Shown: in pieces, positions 52,314 through 63,435 of the stretch
Layout: every line of letters begins with the position of its first letter
How positions within the stretch are numbered: position 1 is the first letter of the stretch
DNA from: Prochlorococcus sp. scB245a_520K10
Lineage (GTDB): Bacteria; Cyanobacteriota; Cyanobacteriia; PCC-6307; Cyanobiaceae
DNA: 64,000 nt
Reading direction: 5' to 3'
Assembly: GCA_000634515.1 (NCBI GenBank)
Contig: JFNU01000202.1
Span: 62,001 to 126,000 of the forward strand
Translations under genes and position numbers: made by a program
The notes under the pieces: model-generated
What the model was told of the DNA's origin: nothing
What the model saw: only the letters and a program-made list of their open reading frames with translations
Databases searched by the model: none

Positions 52314-52679
52314 TTATTTTTTTCTTCCAGCAACTGTTTTCCTTGAACCCCGTCTTGTTCTTGCATTAGTTCTAGTTCTTTGGCCTCTGACTGGAAGACT
52401 CATTCTATGCCTTCTTCCTCTAACACAACCTATATCTTGTAAACGCTTTAAGGCCATTCCCTCTTTTCTTCTCAAATCTCCTTCTAAAGTGAATTCCTCT
52501 GTAGCACCTCTAAGTTTTTGCACATCAGAATCTGAAAGATCTTTTACACGAATATCTGGGTTTACGCCCGTATTTGCAAGAATTAGCTTTGATCTTGTTA
52601 AGCCAATTCCATAGACGTATGTAAGTGCAATTTCAACTCGCTTTTCGCGAGGTATGTCAATTCCTGCAATCCTGGCCAC
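52314..52679 (-). CDS. rpsM: 30S ribosomal protein uS13
   Basis: A 121-residue head protein contacting 50S bridge elements and P-site tRNA. It starts [21 protein letters not shown], and has [15 protein letters not shown] and the C-terminal [19 protein letters not shown]. It follows rpmJ by 41 bp. Confidence 0.97.
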   Translation of the reverse strand: MARIAGIDIPREKRVEIALTYVYGIGLTRSKLILANTGVNPDIRVKDLSDSDVQKLRGATEEFTLEGDLRRKEGMALKRLQDIGCVRGRRHRMSLPVRGQRTRTNARTRRGSRKTVAGRKK

Positions 52680-52720
52680 GTGTTTTGAATAAATAAAAGT
52701 TTGAATTAAAGGGTTGAAAT

Positions 52721-52837
52721 TTAACCCTGACGCTGTTTATTGCGAGGTCTTTTCTTGTTAATAACATAGATTTTACCTCTTCGCCTCACGATCTGATCGT
52801 CAGGACTAATTTTTTTGACTGAAGATCTGACCTTCAT
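52721..52837 (-). CDS. rpmJ: 50S ribosomal protein bL36, zinc-free type
   Basis: A 38-residue protein read on the minus strand from ATG at 52835-52837 to TAA at 52721-52723. It begins [20 protein letters not shown] and ends [12 protein letters not shown]. The start and the tail are those of L36. The three Cys and one His that bind zinc in the common form are all replaced ([15 protein letters not shown]), so this is the C-minus version. No infA is present between adk and this gene. Confidence 0.96.
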   Translation of the reverse strand: MKVRSSVKKISPDDQIVRRRGKIYVINKKRPRNKQRQG

Positions 52838-52882
52838 AGGGGTTTTACAAATAAAACGTTAATACTATATTCTACATCATCA

Positions 52883-53431
52883 TCAAGCCATTTTTTGTTT
52901 GATATCAGAGGAAATGGTTTTTAAATCTCTATCAGCATCAATATACTCTAGTAAAGAAAGATCTTTAAAATATTGAATCAATGGTTCTGTAGTTTTCTTA
53001 TAAATGTCAACTCTTGTTCTAATAGTATCTTCAGTATCATCTTTTCTCCCTCTCAAGAGCAAACGCTTAATTAGAACTTCTTCTGGAATATCTAAGTAAA
53101 AAACTATTTCTAAAGGTTGATTTATTTCAATTAAAACCTCATTCAAGGAATTTGCTTGCGATAAATTTCTCGGGTAGCCATCTAGTATCCAACCATCATT
53201 ATCCTTATCTAAATTATGCCTTACTATTTTTAATACAAGTTCATCACTTACAAGTTCTCCACGATTAATAATATCCTTTACCTGTCTTCCAAGGATAGTA
53301 TTCATTTCAATTTCTTTTCTTAATAATTCACCTGTGGAAAGGTGCAAGTAAGAATTAGTTTTGCTTAGTAATTCCGCCTGGGTCCCTTTCCCTGCGCCAG
53401 GTGCTCCTAAAAATAATAAATGTTTTTTCAT
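52883..53431 (-). CDS. adk: Adenylate kinase
   Basis: Interconverts ATP+AMP and 2 ADP. The 182-residue, short-LID form has P-loop [15 protein letters not shown], the AMP-binding [22 protein letters not shown], and [17 protein letters not shown]. No zinc-binding LID insertion is present. Its start codon shares one base with the secY stop region (overlap at 53431), implying coupling. It has the usual position of the secY-adk pair. Confidence 0.97.
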   Translation of the reverse strand: MKKHLLFLGAPGAGKGTQAELLSKTNSYLHLSTGELLRKEIEMNTILGRQVKDIINRGELVSDELVLKIVRHNLDKDNDGWILDGYPRNLSQANSLNEVLIEINQPLEIVFYLDIPEEVLIKRLLLRGRKDDTEDTIRTRVDIYKKTTEPLIQYFKDLSLLEYIDADRDLKTISSDIKQKMA

Positions 53432-54750
53432 TAATTGTTAATTAGTCCCTCGTACCTTTGAGAAATGACATATGTCTGAATTTGCTTAGCAGTATCAATA
53501 GCAACACCAACAAGAATAAGTAATGAAGTTGCTCCTAAACCCTGAAAAGTCTGCACATTTGTAGCTCTTTCTACTGCGGCTGGGATTATAGCTACTGAAC
53601 CAAGGAATAATCCTCCTAATAATGTCAACCTATTTTGTATCCCTGATAAATAGTTTGCCGTATTAGTTCCTGGTCTAACTCCAGGTATTGCTACTCCGCC
53701 TTTTTTTAAATTGGAAGCCACATCAACTGGATTAATTGTAAGAGATGCATAAAAATAAGAGAATCCCAAAATTAATGAGAAGAATGTAAGAGCATATGGC
53801 CATGGATTAGAAGATCCAGGATTTAAACTACTCGCTAATTTGATTAAGACTGGATTGCCAGTAACATTTGCAATAGTTATAGGTAAAAAGATTAAAGCAG
53901 ATGCAAATATGATAGGCATGACTCCCCCTGCATTTAATTTTAAGGGCAAATAACTTTGTCTAGTAGGAAGTAATGTTGTATTTCCTATTTGCCTTTTTGC
54001 ACTAACAATAGGAATACGTCTTGCACCCTCTTGGACAAAAATTATCCCAACAATTGTCAATAAAAATACTCCAAGTAAAACTGCTATACCTAATACATCT
54101 CCTCGATCACCAGTTTGAGCTTTTTCGATGGTTGAACTAAGAGCCTTTGGTAAAGTCGAAACGATATTTAAAAAAATTACCAATGAAGCTCCTTGTCCAA
54201 TTCCCTTCTCAGTAATAATTTCACTAAACCACATAACTAACATCGAGCCGGTAACTAATGCTATGGAGGTTTGCAAGACAAATGTAGTTTCACTTATACC
54301 TTGAATTGCATATTGTCTGAGAATTAAAGAAAAAATAATACTCTGCAAAAACCCCCAACCCAAAGAAACATACCTAGTTATTTGAGCAATTTTTCTTCTA
54401 CCAGCTTCCCCTTCATTTTTTTGTAAATCTTCAAGAACAGGCAATGAAGCTGTAAGAAGCTGAATAATAATTGATGCGTTTATAAAGGGAAGTATACCTA
54501 ATGCAAATATTCCCAGGGTTGAAATCCCTCCGCCAGTAAAAATATCTAAAAAACCTATTAATTGACCTCCTTGATCTATAAAACTTTTAAAAGCAACCCT
54601 ATCAATACCTGGCATGGGGATATAGATACCAAGTCTTACTAAAAGAAGAAGACCTAAAGTTGTTAAAACTCTTCCCCTTAGCTCTTTATTTAAAAATAAT
54701 TGGGACAGTATTTCAGAAGCGCTAGGATTTCTACTTTTGTTGACAAACAT
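53431..54750 (-). CDS. secY: Preprotein translocase subunit SecY
   Basis: Channel subunit of the Sec translocon for the plasma and thylakoid membranes. The 439-residue protein has about ten transmembrane segments. SecY signatures are [41 protein letters not shown] in parts and [12 protein letters not shown], and the cytosolic loops contain REGARR-like [10 protein letters not shown] and [13 protein letters not shown]. It lies 29 bp downstream of rplO. Confidence 0.98.
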   Translation of the reverse strand: MFVNKSRNPSASEILSQLFLNKELRGRVLTTLGLLLLVRLGIYIPMPGIDRVAFKSFIDQGGQLIGFLDIFTGGGISTLGIFALGILPFINASIIIQLLTASLPVLEDLQKNEGEAGRRKIAQITRYVSLGWGFLQSIIFSLILRQYAIQGISETTFVLQTSIALVTGSMLVMWFSEIITEKGIGQGASLVIFLNIVSTLPKALSSTIEKAQTGDRGDVLGIAVLLGVFLLTIVGIIFVQEGARRIPIVSAKRQIGNTTLLPTRQSYLPLKLNAGGVMPIIFASALIFLPITIANVTGNPVLIKLASSLNPGSSNPWPYALTFFSLILGFSYFYASLTINPVDVASNLKKGGVAIPGVRPGTNTANYLSGIQNRLTLLGGLFLGSVAIIPAAVERATNVQTFQGLGATSLLILVGVAIDTAKQIQTYVISQRYEGLINN

Positions 54751-54779
54751 TTTAAAGCTTACCTAAATTTTTAGTAAAT

Positions 54780-55238
54780 TTATTTATTATTTATAATCTC
54801 GCAAGATCCACCTGCGTCCTCAATTTTTTGTTTTGCAACTTTTGTGAATGCATGCGCCTGGACTGTTAACTTTACATTAACTTTTCCGTTACCAAGAATT
54901 TTTAAAGGGAATTTTGGCTTAAAAAGCAATCCTTTCTTAACTAGTGAATCTAAATTAACAATATCATTTTCTTTAAAATCATTTAATTTATCTAAATTTA
55001 TTATGGAAAAGTTCTTCTGATTAATTATTTCAAAGTGCTTTAATTTTGGAACTCTTCTATACAAAGGCATTTGGCCACCTTCAAAACCTGGACGGGTGGG
55101 TCTTCCTGAACGTGACTTTTGCCCTCTCATTCCAAAACCGCATGAAGCTCCCTGGCCGGCAGCAATACCTCTACCCTTTCTTAATTTTTTCTTCCTAGAG
55201 CCTGAGTTTGATTTAAGTGTATTTAATGTTGAAGTCAT
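54780..55238 (-). CDS. rplO: 50S ribosomal protein uL15
   Basis: A late-assembling 50S protein of 152 residues from ATG at 55236-55238 ([18 protein letters not shown]). An in-frame ATG three codons earlier (55247) overlaps the end of rpsE by 4 bp and is an alternative. [21 protein letters not shown] and [20 protein letters not shown] are the L15 Gly-rich signatures. Confidence 0.95.
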   Translation of the reverse strand: MTSTLNTLKSNSGSRKKKLRKGRGIAAGQGASCGFGMRGQKSRSGRPTRPGFEGGQMPLYRRVPKLKHFEIINQKNFSIINLDKLNDFKENDIVNLDSLVKKGLLFKPKFPLKILGNGKVNVKLTVQAHAFTKVAKQKIEDAGGSCEIINNK

Positions 55239-55243
55239 AATTT

Positions 55244-55867
55244 TCAAGAATAAAGCTGTTCAAGTGAGATGCCTCTCTCCCTTGAGGCAGATTTGTGTGT
55301 TCTTAATTGTGAGAGAGCTACCATAGCAGCTCTTGCATTATTTAAAGGTGTTTTACTACCCAATCTTTTTGCTAAGACATTTTTTATCCCTGCTAATTCT
55401 AAGACTGTTCTAATTGAACCACCAGCAATTACACCTGTACCTGGAGCGGCTGGTCTAATAAGTACATTAGCAGCACCGTCTCTACCTATAGATAAAGTTG
55501 GTATTGAATTATTTGGAGTTAATGGAACCCTAACAAGATTCTTTTTACCATCTGAAACTCCCTTTCTAACCGCACCAATGACATCTCCAGCTTTTCCAAC
55601 TCCAACTCCGACTTGACCTTTCTCATTACCAACAACAACGATTGCTCTAAAACTCATTTTTTTTCCACCTTTAACAGTTTTAGATACACGTCTTATTTGA
55701 ACAACCCTTTCTTGCCAATCAGAATCCCTCTCTAGATTTTTCGAATCGCCTCTTCTATTTCTTTTTCGATCGTTGTTACGATTATTCTTTTTTTGTTCGC
55801 TAGGCATAGCTGCTGGAACGTTATCATTCTTGGATTGAGTTTCTTGTTTTGTTGGAGTGTCAGTCAT
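55244..55867 (-). CDS. rpsE: 30S ribosomal protein uS5
   Basis: A 207-residue protein involved in decoding fidelity. The double-stranded-RNA-binding-like core starts at [21 protein letters not shown], followed by [19 protein letters not shown] and [20 protein letters not shown]. About 48 extra N-terminal residues, rich in Asn, Lys and Arg ([17 protein letters not shown]), precede the core, as in other cyanobacterial S5 proteins. Confidence 0.97.
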   Translation of the reverse strand: MTDTPTKQETQSKNDNVPAAMPSEQKKNNRNNDRKRNRRGDSKNLERDSDWQERVVQIRRVSKTVKGGKKMSFRAIVVVGNEKGQVGVGVGKAGDVIGAVRKGVSDGKKNLVRVPLTPNNSIPTLSIGRDGAANVLIRPAAPGTGVIAGGSIRTVLELAGIKNVLAKRLGSKTPLNNARAAMVALSQLRTHKSASRERGISLEQLYS

Positions 55868-55882
55868 AGTAAAAATTAAAAG

Positions 55883-56251
55883 TTAGAATTCTAAGCCAGC
55901 TTCACGAGCAGCATCCGCAAGAGCCTTAACTCTCCCGTGATATAAATTACCTCCACGGTCGAAAATCACTTGCTTAATACCTTTTTTTATTGCTCTACTT
56001 GCTAATAATTTTCCAACAATAGAAGAAGAATTACAATCAGAAGGTAATTTCTCTGATTTTTCTCTTAGTTCTTTATCTACAGTAGAAGCACAACAAATAG
56101 TTTTTTGAGCACTATCGTCTATAACCTGAGCGTAAATGTGATTATTAGAGCGAAAAACAGACAATCTTGGACGAGTTGAATCTCCAATTAAGAATCTTCT
56201 TAATCTTCTGTGTCTTTTTTGTGTTTGTAATTTCCTGGAAAGTTTGGTCAT
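55883..56251 (-). CDS. rplR: 50S ribosomal protein uL18
   Basis: A 122-residue 5S rRNA-binding protein. It has [34 protein letters not shown] in parts, and the C-terminal [27 protein letters not shown], which is nearly the universal L18 end. It lies between rplF and rpsE with 15-bp gaps on each side. Confidence 0.97.
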   Translation of the reverse strand: MTKLSRKLQTQKRHRRLRRFLIGDSTRPRLSVFRSNNHIYAQVIDDSAQKTICCASTVDKELREKSEKLPSDCNSSSIVGKLLASRAIKKGIKQVIFDRGGNLYHGRVKALADAAREAGLEF

Positions 56252-56266
56252 TTTTTTTAAGTGAAA

Positions 56267-56806
56267 TTATTTTTTGCCAGATTTACCAGCTTTTCTGAGA
56301 ATTCTCTCATCATGATATTTAATTCCTTTTCCTTTATATGGTTCTGGAGGTCTAATTGATCTGATTTTTGCTGCTTCATTGCCAACAATTTCCTTATCAA
56401 TTCCAGATACGGTAACGTTTGTATTACTCTCAACCTTGTATGTTATACCATCAGGGGGGATCATTTCTACTGGATGACTATATCCTGCACTTACAACTAG
56501 ATTTTTACCTTTTACTTGTGCTCTGGATCCAACTCCTACAATTTCAAGTTTCTTTGAAAAACCTTGACTGACCCCTTCAATCATATTTGCAATTAAAGCT
56601 CGACATAAACCATGTCTTTGCCTAGATTGTATTTTTGTTGTTGTAGGACTCACGACAACAGTATTATCTTTTTTATCAAAACTAACGCCTTCAGGCATAA
56701 GACGTCTTAGCTCACCCTTTGGGCCTTTGACTGTTACTGTTAATCCATCAAAATCAACTGTTACTTTTTCTGGAATAAGTACTGGTGTTTTTCCAATTCT
56801 TGACAT
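56267..56806 (-). CDS. rplF: 50S ribosomal protein uL6
   Basis: A 179-residue protein near the GTPase-associated region. It starts [21 protein letters not shown], and carries [14 protein letters not shown]. The C-terminal signature is [24 protein letters not shown] in parts. It lies between rpsH and rplR. Confidence 0.97.
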   Translation of the reverse strand: MSRIGKTPVLIPEKVTVDFDGLTVTVKGPKGELRRLMPEGVSFDKKDNTVVVSPTTTKIQSRQRHGLCRALIANMIEGVSQGFSKKLEIVGVGSRAQVKGKNLVVSAGYSHPVEMIPPDGITYKVESNTNVTVSGIDKEIVGNEAAKIRSIRPPEPYKGKGIKYHDERILRKAGKSGKK

Positions 56807-56818
56807 GATTAATTCTCC

Positions 56819-57220
56819 TTAATAAACATAACAAAGGACTTCGCCGCCAATGCCTTGTTTCCTGGCATCGCGATCACTCATGACACCTTTAGATGTTGAG
56901 ATGATGGCAACTCCAAGACCTCCAAGAACTTTTGGTAAGCCTCTAGTATTTTTATAAATTCTCAAACCAGGTTTACTAACTCTTTGCATAGATCTAATAG
57001 TAGGGAATTTATTTTTACCACTATATTTTAGACCGAGTATTATTTGTGATTTATAACCTTCACCTTCCTCATTAATATCAGAAATGAACCCCTCTTTTTG
57101 AAGCACTTTGGCAATACTTAAGGACATTTTTGAACCTGGGATTGTTGTAGTTTTATGCTTTTTTTGACTCGCATTTCTAATTCGAGTAAGCATATCTGAA
57201 ATAGGATCGTGATTTGACAT
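56819..57220 (-). CDS. rpsH: 30S ribosomal protein uS8
   Basis: A 133-residue 16S rRNA central-domain binder. It starts [21 protein letters not shown] and ends with the conserved [26 protein letters not shown] in parts. In many bacteria rpsN lies between rplE and rpsH; here only 9 bp separate the two, so S14 is encoded elsewhere. Confidence 0.97.
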   Translation of the reverse strand: MSNHDPISDMLTRIRNASQKKHKTTTIPGSKMSLSIAKVLQKEGFISDINEEGEGYKSQIILGLKYSGKNKFPTIRSMQRVSKPGLRIYKNTRGLPKVLGGLGVAIISTSKGVMSDRDARKQGIGGEVLCYVY

Positions 57221-57229
57221 AATTTTAAT

Positions 57230-57769
57230 TTAATTCTTACTAAAAGGCATTCCTAACTCTTGCAAAAGAGCTTTACCTTCTTGATCTGATTTTGCGCTAG
57301 TGACAATAGTTATATCCATACCTCTTATTGAATCTATTTTATCAAAAGAGATTTCAGGAAAAATCAGTTGCTCTTTGACTCCAACGGTGTAATTCCCTCT
57401 CCCATCAAAACTTTTTGGATTAACTCCTCTAAAGTCTCTTATCCTTGGTAAAGCAAGATTTATAAATCTCTCCAAAAAGGAATACATCCTGTCCCCTCTC
57501 AAAGTTACAGTACAACCAATCGGCATACCTTCACGAATTTTAAAACCAGCGATAGCTTTTTTAGCCCTAGTTACTAAGGCTTTTTGTCCTGTAATTGTTG
57601 CCATTTCATTTAACGAAGCTTCAAGAGCTTTTGAATTTGAAGCAGCTTCACCAAGACCTCTATTTACGTTGACTTTGACAACTTTAGGTACTTGATGAAT
57701 ATTTTTGAGACCAAGATCCTTTAAAAGTTTTGGTCTAATTGATTCTTTGTAGCGATTTTTTAGAGTCAT
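57230..57769 (-). CDS. rplE: 50S ribosomal protein uL5
   Basis: A 179-residue 5S rRNA-associated protein contacting P-site tRNA. It has [37 protein letters not shown] and the Gly-rich [23 protein letters not shown] in parts. The C-terminus [19 protein letters not shown] is typical. A 74-bp gap with a small hairpin separates it from rplX. Confidence 0.97.
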   Translation of the reverse strand: MTLKNRYKESIRPKLLKDLGLKNIHQVPKVVKVNVNRGLGEAASNSKALEASLNEMATITGQKALVTRAKKAIAGFKIREGMPIGCTVTLRGDRMYSFLERFINLALPRIRDFRGVNPKSFDGRGNYTVGVKEQLIFPEISFDKIDSIRGMDITIVTSAKSDQEGKALLQELGMPFSKN

Positions 57770-57780
57770 AATTTTTTGTT

Positions 57781-57802
57781 AATTCTGGTCTTTGTCAGAA
57801 TT
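57781..57802. promoter_or_regulatory. Short inverted repeat between rplX and rplE
   Basis: AATTCTG (57781-57787) and CAGAATT (57796-57802) form a perfect 7-bp inverted repeat with an 8-nt loop in the 74-bp gap between rplX and rplE, the longest break in the block from rplC to rplE. It may stabilise or separate mRNA segments; this is inference. Confidence 0.35.
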
Positions 57803-57843
57803 GATAAATTAAAAAAAGTTGAAATCTGGTTTCTGATGAAAAA

Positions 57844-58200
57844 TTAATCAATTACTTCACCAGTTTTCTTCAATCTTCTTTTCTTAACTCCCTCTTTATC
57901 AATAAAATATTCAATCTTACTTGTAAGATTTTTATCCTTTGAAAAAAACATTACATTTGATGCATGTAAAGATGCTTCTTCAGTAAGTATTCTTCCAGTT
58001 TCTCCTTCCTGAGTTGGTTTTACATGTTTAGTCCTAAGGTTAATTCCTTTAACTACAACTCTATTTTCAAGAGGGATAGTTTTTAAAACCTCTCCAGTTT
58101 TACCTTTTTCCTTTCCGTTAATTACCTTTACTAAATCTCCAGTTTTGATTCTCATTTTTATTCTTTGGAAATTCTTCTTTTGTTTTAATGAATCCAACAT
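57844..58200 (-). CDS. rplX: 50S ribosomal protein uL24
   Basis: An assembly-initiator 50S protein of 118 residues. The KOW motif is in [24 protein letters not shown], followed by [22 protein letters not shown] in parts. The first 15 residues ([15 protein letters not shown]) are an extension; an internal ATG at residue 16 is an alternative start. The longer start directly abuts the rplN stop, which favours it. Confidence 0.93.
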   Translation of the reverse strand: MLDSLKQKKNFQRIKMRIKTGDLVKVINGKEKGKTGEVLKTIPLENRVVVKGINLRTKHVKPTQEGETGRILTEEASLHASNVMFFSKDKNLTSKIEYFIDKEGVKKRRLKKTGEVID

Positions 58201-58566
58201 TTAAATCACCTCCGGAGCAAGAGAAACAATTTTAGTGTAATTTTTATCCCGCAGTTCTCTCGCTACAGGACCAAAAACTCTAGTTCCTTTTGGATTCTTA
58301 TCCTCATTAATCAAAACAGCAGCATTATCATCAAATCTTATTGAATTACCAGTATTTCTTCTTAATGTTGCTTTTGTTCTAACGATGACGGCTTTCACAA
58401 CCTCAGATTTCTTAACTCCCATATTCGGAAGAGCATCTTTAACAGTTGCTACAATTACATCCCCAACATGTGCATATCTTCTATTTGAACCCAAAACTCT
58501 AATACACTGGAGTCTTTTGGCACCACTGTTATCTGCAACTGTTAAATAAGTTTCTTGTTGAATCAT
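58201..58566 (-). CDS. rplN: 50S ribosomal protein uL14
   Basis: A 121-residue intersubunit-bridge protein. It starts [26 protein letters not shown] in parts and has [26 protein letters not shown], and the C-terminus [28 protein letters not shown] in parts. It overlaps rpsQ by 4 bp and directly precedes rplX. Confidence 0.98.
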
Positions 58567-58829
58567 TTTTTGACCTCCTCTGACTTAATAGTTTTATTAA
58601 GGATCTCTTCTATTGCCCATCTTTTATGAGCACTAAGTGGTCTCGTTTCTCTAATCTTGACTCGATCACCTAAAGCACATGTATTTTCAGGATCATGCGC
58701 CTTGTATCTCGTAGTCCTACTCACAATTTTTTTATAAGTGGGATGTGGATATCTGTTAATGACAGCAACAACAACTGTTTTGTCCATTTTGTCGCTGACA
58801 ACAGTACCAATTCTTTCTTTAAGTGCCAT
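58563..58829 (-). CDS. rpsQ: 30S ribosomal protein uS17
   Basis: An 88-residue OB-fold protein binding the 16S 5' domain. [23 protein letters not shown] and the signature [18 protein letters not shown] are clear. It overlaps rplN by 4 bp and lies 9 bp after rpmC. Confidence 0.97.
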
Positions 58830-58838
58830 AACTAATAA

Positions 58839-59057
58839 TTAATCTGAAGTTGTTTGAGAAGCAGATTGACTCTTACTGATAGTAAGTAATTGAGCAACTT
58901 GTTTCTTTATAATTTTAAATTTATGAGTTTCATTGAGCTGTCTAGTAGCTTGTTTGAATCTCAAATCAAAAAGATCTTTTCGTAGTTGGTCAATTTTTTC
59001 AGTAATTTGAGCAGAATTTAATTTTTTAAATTCTTTAAGAGACTCTGAGTTTTTCAT
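58839..59057 (-). CDS. rpmC: 50S ribosomal protein uL29
   Basis: A 72-residue helical protein near the polypeptide exit tunnel. It has [25 protein letters not shown], the L29 core. Its start overlaps the rplP stop by 4 bp. A short Ser/Thr-rich tail follows the core. Confidence 0.96.
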   Translation of the reverse strand: MKNSESLKEFKKLNSAQITEKIDQLRKDLFDLRFKQATRQLNETHKFKIIKKQVAQLLTISKSQSASQTTSD

Positions 59058-59536
59058 TGTTTAACCTCCTCTTGAGATTCTTTATTATTTTTTATCTTTT
59101 CTTGAGAGGGAGCTTCTAGATTTTTATCAATCGAAATGAATTTTGTTTTTACAGGGAGTTTATATTGAGCTAGACGCATAGCTTCTTTTGCAATTTCCTC
59201 AGTGATATCCTCACCACCCATTTCAAAAAGTATTCTTCCAGGTTTCACGACTGCAACCCAAAACTCTGGATTACCTTTACCAGAACCCATTCTAGTTTCA
59301 GCAGGTCTCATGGTTACAGGTTTATCAGGAAAAATTCTTATCCAGATTTGGCCTCCACGTTTGATATATCTTGTCATAGCTCGTCTACTTGCCTCAATCT
59401 GGCGTGCAGTGACCCATCCGCAGTCTTGAGCTTGGAGAGCAAATTGACCGAAAGCAATTGTATTACCTTTAGAGGCCACCCCCCTCATTCTGCCTCTATG
59501 TTGTTTACGAAATTTTGTGCGTTTTGGACTAAGCAT
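59054..59536 (-). CDS. rplP: 50S ribosomal protein uL16
   Basis: A 160-residue protein organising the A-site side of the peptidyl-transferase centre. It starts [24 protein letters not shown] in parts and has [32 protein letters not shown] in parts. About 22 C-terminal residues after position 138, rich in Glu, Lys, Asn and Gln, extend beyond the usual length. It lies 11 bp after rpsC. Confidence 0.97.
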   Translation of the reverse strand: MLSPKRTKFRKQHRGRMRGVASKGNTIAFGQFALQAQDCGWVTARQIEASRRAMTRYIKRGGQIWIRIFPDKPVTMRPAETRMGSGKGNPEFWVAVVKPGRILFEMGGEDITEEIAKEAMRLAQYKLPVKTKFISIDKNLEAPSQEKIKNNKESQEEVKQ

Positions 59537-59547
59537 TTTTATACCTC

Positions 59548-60279
59548 CTATGAATTCTCATTTGAACGGTCCTCAAATTGTTGAGGTCTTCTACTAGCTT
59601 TCCTCTTAGGGTTTGCACCCACTGGAATTGTTTGTTCTTCTTTAGGAAGAACTTCTCCTTTGAAAACCCAAACTTTAATACCTAAAACGCCGTAAGTCGT
59701 ATTAGCTTCACGTGTTGCATAGTCAATTTCAGCTCTTAAAGTATGTAAAGGAACTCTACCTTCTCTCGTCCATTCTGTTCTAGCGATTTCAGCACCGTTC
59801 AACCTTCCCCCTACTTGTATTTTAAGTCCTAGGACTCCAGCCCTTTGAGCCCTCTGCAATGCCATCCTAATAGTTCTTCTAAAGGCGACTCTTTTTTCAA
59901 GTTGTTGCGCAATATATTCGGCAAGTAAAAAAGCATCTGCGTCAACTCGCTCAACTTCAACAACATTTATTCTGACTTGCCTTGTTCTATCACCAATAGT
60001 TTTTTGAATTCCAGATCTTAATTCTTCAATACCACTTCCTTGTCTTCCAACTATCACTCCTGGTCTTGCTGTTTTTAATTCAAGTTCCAGTTGATCAGCT
60101 TTCCTTGCTATCAATACATCGCTAATTCCTGCTGCACCATATTTTTTCTGTATAAAAGTACGAATTTTAAAATCCTCTTGAAGAAGAATTGGATATGTTT
60201 TAGAAGTAGCAAACCATTTGGAGCGATGCTCTTGCGTAATTCCTAACCTTAGTCCAGAAGGATGTATTTTATGTCCCAT
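59548..60279 (-). CDS. rpsC: 30S ribosomal protein uS3
   Basis: A 243-residue protein at the mRNA entry channel. It begins [22 protein letters not shown] in parts, has the KH-domain loop [13 protein letters not shown], and the C-terminal domain [23 protein letters not shown] in parts. The tail is basic and disordered. It overlaps rplV by one base. Confidence 0.98.
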   Translation of the reverse strand: MGHKIHPSGLRLGITQEHRSKWFATSKTYPILLQEDFKIRTFIQKKYGAAGISDVLIARKADQLELELKTARPGVIVGRQGSGIEELRSGIQKTIGDRTRQVRINVVEVERVDADAFLLAEYIAQQLEKRVAFRRTIRMALQRAQRAGVLGLKIQVGGRLNGAEIARTEWTREGRVPLHTLRAEIDYATREANTTYGVLGIKVWVFKGEVLPKEEQTIPVGANPKRKASRRPQQFEDRSNENS

Positions 60280-60665
60280 TAGTTTTGTACCTCCGCATTA
60301 GTTTGAGTAGGAGCAGATTCAACAGAAATACTAATATGGCAAGTCTGTTTTTTGATTGAAAAAGCTCTACCTTGAGCTCTAGGCCTATACCTTTTCATTA
60401 CAGGACCACTATTAGCCCATGCAGAGGAAATAACTAGGGTAGATGGATCCATTCCAAGATTGTGCTCTGCATTAGCAACTGCAGATCTAAGAACTTTAGT
60501 AATTGGATCAGTAGATCTGTAAGGCATAAATTCCAACATGATTAATGCGTCTCTATATGAACGACCCCTTATTTGATCAAGAACTCTTCTGACTTTAGAG
60601 GCTGATCCTCGAACATAGTTTCCATGAGCAATAGCCGTTTTTGTTGTTTCAGGTGTTTTTGTCAT
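60279..60665 (-). CDS. rplV: 50S ribosomal protein uL22
   Basis: A 128-residue protein whose hairpin lines the exit tunnel. [28 protein letters not shown] in parts forms the body, and [22 protein letters not shown] is the tunnel hairpin and final strand. It overlaps rpsS by 4 bp and rpsC by 1 bp. Confidence 0.97.
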   Translation of the reverse strand: MTKTPETTKTAIAHGNYVRGSASKVRRVLDQIRGRSYRDALIMLEFMPYRSTDPITKVLRSAVANAEHNLGMDPSTLVISSAWANSGPVMKRYRPRAQGRAFSIKKQTCHISISVESAPTQTNAEVQN

Positions 60666-60940
60666 GATTTTGCTCCTTTCTTATCTCTTATGTGACCCCG
60701 GTATGTGCGTGTGGGAGCAAATTCTCCGAGTTTATGACCGATCATTTGTTCGGTTATAAATACAGGAATATGGGTCTTGCCATTATGTACCGCGATTGTA
60801 TGGCCAATCATTACAGGTAAAATCGTAGAGGCTCTAGACCAAGTTTTGATAACAGACTTGTCATTATCAGTGTTTTGTTTTTCTACCTTTTTGAGCAGGC
60901 TATCTGCTATAAAAGGTCCTTTTTTTAGTGATCGTCCCAT
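60662..60940 (-). CDS. rpsS: 30S ribosomal protein uS19
   Basis: A 92-residue head protein. It starts [20 protein letters not shown] and has [25 protein letters not shown] in parts, then [18 protein letters not shown]. It lies 37 bp after rplB. Confidence 0.98.
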   Translation of the reverse strand: MGRSLKKGPFIADSLLKKVEKQNTDNDKSVIKTWSRASTILPVMIGHTIAVHNGKTHIPVFITEQMIGHKLGEFAPTRTYRGHIRDKKGAKS

Positions 60941-60977
60941 GTTTATAAAATAGAAATTAAAGTCATAAATGAAGTAA

Positions 60978-61841
60978 TCAAGAGTCTCTTCCTCCTCTAC
61001 TCCTCTTAGAAACGCGACGACGTCTTCGAACTACTAATTTATTACTTGGTTTGTTCTTTTTACGTGTCTTTAACCCAAGAGCTGGCTTACCCCATGGCGT
61101 AACAGGGCCTGCTCTACCAATTGGTGCTTTTCCCTCTCCTCCTCCATGTGGATGATCACATGGGTTCATTACACTTCCTCTTACTTGTGGCCTTCTTCCA
61201 AGCCATCTTCTTCTTCCTGCTTTACCTAAGCTAGTATTTCTTATTTCAGAATTACCAACTTCTCCAAGAGTTGCATAGCATTCCTTTCTAACAAGTCTTA
61301 CCTCGGTAGAAGGCAGTTTTAAAGCAACATAATCTCCCTCTTTTGCCATAACTTGAGCACTAGCTCCAGCTGATCTAACCATTTGTGCACCTCTTCCTGC
61401 ATATAACTCGACACAATGAACACTAGATCCTAATGGCATAACAGAAAGTGGCATTGCATTTCCATCTTCAATTGGGACACTTTCTCCAGATATTACATTT
61501 TGGCCAACTTTTACTCCGGCTGGAGCGATAATGTATCTTTTCTCTCCATCTTCATAAAATAAAAGTGCAAGCCTCGCATTTCTATGAGGATCGTAGTGGA
61601 TAGCTGCAACTTTAGCATTAATATTTCTCTTATCTCTTCTAAAATCGACCAATCTATACTGCCTTTTGTGACCACCTCCACGATGACGGCAAGTAATAAC
61701 TCCACGATTATTTCTACCTTTAACTCTATGTTTCGGAACTATTAGTGATCTCTCAGGTTTTGCACTTGTTATTTCACTAAAATCAGTAACTACTCTCTGT
61801 CTAGTACCAGGTGTATAAGGTTTAAATTTACGAATTGCCAT
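60978..61841 (-). CDS. rplB: 50S ribosomal protein uL2
   Basis: A 287-residue primary 23S rRNA binder near the peptidyl-transferase centre. The SH3-like core includes [28 protein letters not shown] in parts. The essential His region is in [21 protein letters not shown]. The basic tail is [15 protein letters not shown]. It lies 12 bp after rplW. Confidence 0.98.
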   Translation of the reverse strand: MAIRKFKPYTPGTRQRVVTDFSEITSAKPERSLIVPKHRVKGRNNRGVITCRHRGGGHKRQYRLVDFRRDKRNINAKVAAIHYDPHRNARLALLFYEDGEKRYIIAPAGVKVGQNVISGESVPIEDGNAMPLSVMPLGSSVHCVELYAGRGAQMVRSAGASAQVMAKEGDYVALKLPSTEVRLVRKECYATLGEVGNSEIRNTSLGKAGRRRWLGRRPQVRGSVMNPCDHPHGGGEGKAPIGRAGPVTPWGKPALGLKTRKKNKPSNKLVVRRRRRVSKRSRGGRDS

Positions 61842-61853
61842 GATTAAAACTCC

Positions 61854-62156
61854 TTAAGATTCTGGAAAAAGTTGGATTTTGTCTCCTTCAGCAAGACGTA
61901 CAATTGCTTTCTTGACCTGAGAACGTTTACCGGAAAATTTCCCGACTCTTCTTGTTCTCCTAGGAGGATTCATAGTATTAACTCCTATGACTTTAACACT
62001 AAACAAGGCTTCAATAGCTGCCTTTATTTGTGGCTTTGCCGCTCTATGATCTACCTCAAAAGTATATTGATTAAGATCTAGTGCGTTTGTAGCTTTCTCA
62101 GTAATAACTGGCTTTCGTATTACATCAGCTAAACGAGAATCGAATAATTTACTCAT
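61854..62156 (-). CDS. rplW: 50S ribosomal protein uL23
   Basis: A 100-residue protein at the tunnel exit that docks SRP and trigger factor. It has [24 protein letters not shown] in parts and [26 protein letters not shown] in parts. It overlaps rplD by 4 bp (ATGA). Confidence 0.97.
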   Translation of the reverse strand: MSKLFDSRLADVIRKPVITEKATNALDLNQYTFEVDHRAAKPQIKAAIEALFSVKVIGVNTMNPPRRTRRVGKFSGKRSQVKKAIVRLAEGDKIQLFPES

Positions 62157-62785
62157 GATGCATAAACCTCCTGAATTTTATTTATTGCTGATTGACCTAT
62201 AACCAACTTATTAGCATTGAGAATATCAAATACATTTAATTGATCGGCTGCGATTAATTTTACCTTTTCAATATTATTAATGGATTTTTTTATTACATCG
62301 GAAGGACTATCAAGGATAACTAAAACTTTTTCAGTTTTTTGTATACCTAATCGAGCAAGGCCATTGATGATGTCACTTGTTTTAGGTTGCTTTAGGGTAG
62401 AACCAAAATCTTCAACAGCCTTCATATCAGATACTCTAGACATAAGTGCTGTTCGGAGAGCTAATCTACGTTCCTTACGATTCATATCAAGATTGTAAGA
62501 ACGTGGCTTTGGCCCAAAAATAATTCCACCCCCAGGTCTTAAGGGTGTTCTTATTGATCCTTGACGTGCTCTTCCTGTGCCTTTCTGTTTGTAAGGCTTT
62601 CTACCGCCACCTCGAACTTCAGATCTTGTCAAAGTTGATGCAGTTCCTTGTCTTTTGTTTGCTAGTTGCCTAAGAACTGCTCTATGGATTAGGTCTGCCG
62701 AAGAAGTTTCCTTAGCAACTGCTAAATCAAGAGTAACTTTTCCTGATTTTTTACCATCCCATTTAAGAGTTTCGAGTGTTGTCAT
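62153..62785 (-). CDS. rplD: 50S ribosomal protein uL4
   Basis: A 210-residue protein with a tunnel loop. The loop is in [45 protein letters not shown] in parts ([32 protein letters not shown]). In E. coli L4 represses the S10 operon; no equivalent site is demonstrated here. It overlaps rplC and rplW by 4 bp each. Confidence 0.97.
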   Translation of the reverse strand: MTTLETLKWDGKKSGKVTLDLAVAKETSSADLIHRAVLRQLANKRQGTASTLTRSEVRGGGRKPYKQKGTGRARQGSIRTPLRPGGGIIFGPKPRSYNLDMNRKERRLALRTALMSRVSDMKAVEDFGSTLKQPKTSDIINGLARLGIQKTEKVLVILDSPSDVIKKSINNIEKVKLIAADQLNVFDILNANKLVIGQSAINKIQEVYAS

Positions 62786-63435
62786 GATTTTGCTCCTCCT
62801 TTATTTCCTACAACATTGTTTGGCTTAATATTGACGATTGAGCCAGGCTTACCTGGGACAGAGCCTTTTACTACAAGCAAATTTTTCTGGTCATCAATTT
62901 TTAGAACTAACAAACCTTTAGTAGTTATCTGTTTTCCTCCATATCTACCTGCCATTCTTTTTCCAGGATAAATTCTGCCTGGAGTTGTTCCTGCTCCTGT
63001 AGAACCTGGAGCTCTATGGTTTTTTGAACCATGACTCATTGGGCCTCTGCTAAACCCATGTCTTTTCTGGTAACCAGCAAAACCTCTACCCATAGATTTG
63101 CCACTGATATCAACTTTTTGGCCAACCTCAAAGTTTTTTACAGTTATTTGATTTCCTATTTCATAAGATGAAGTTTCTTCAACCCTGTATTCTTTTAAAT
63201 GCTTTAAAAGTTCTTCACCTGATTTCAGCAAATGTCCCTTTGCAGGTTTACTAATATGCTTCTCTTTAGACAAGCCATAACCTATCTGAACGGCTGTGTA
63301 ACCATCCAAAGCGGTAGTTTTCAATTGCGTGACACGGCATGGGCCAGCCTCAATAAGAGTAACTGGTACTGCATTACCTTTGTCGTCAAAAAGTTGGGAC
63401 ATGCCCAATTTTTTTCCTAGAATTCCTATAGACAT
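62782..63435 (-). CDS. rplC: 50S ribosomal protein uL3
   Basis: A 217-residue assembly-initiator protein and first gene of the superoperon. It starts [20 protein letters not shown] and has [21 protein letters not shown] in parts and [24 protein letters not shown] in parts. The segment [10 protein letters not shown] lacks the Gln that PrmB methylates in E. coli L3, as far as I can align by eye. The 280-bp region upstream separates it from divergent ndhN. Confidence 0.97.
   Translation of the reverse strand: MSIGILGKKLGMSQLFDDKGNAVPVTLIEAGPCRVTQLKTTALDGYTAVQIGYGLSKEKHISKPAKGHLLKSGEELLKHLKEYRVEETSSYEIGNQITVKNFEVGQKVDISGKSMGRGFAGYQKRHGFSRGPMSHGSKNHRAPGSTGAGTTPGRIYPGKRMAGRYGGKQITTKGLLVLKIDDQKNLLVVKGSVPGKPGSIVNIKPNNVVGNKGGAKS

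Noticed and set aside
55269..55616. 115-codon plus-strand frame opposite rpsE
   Set aside because: It is a mirror of the conserved rpsE core in the middle of a ribosomal operon, with no ribosome site or family features.
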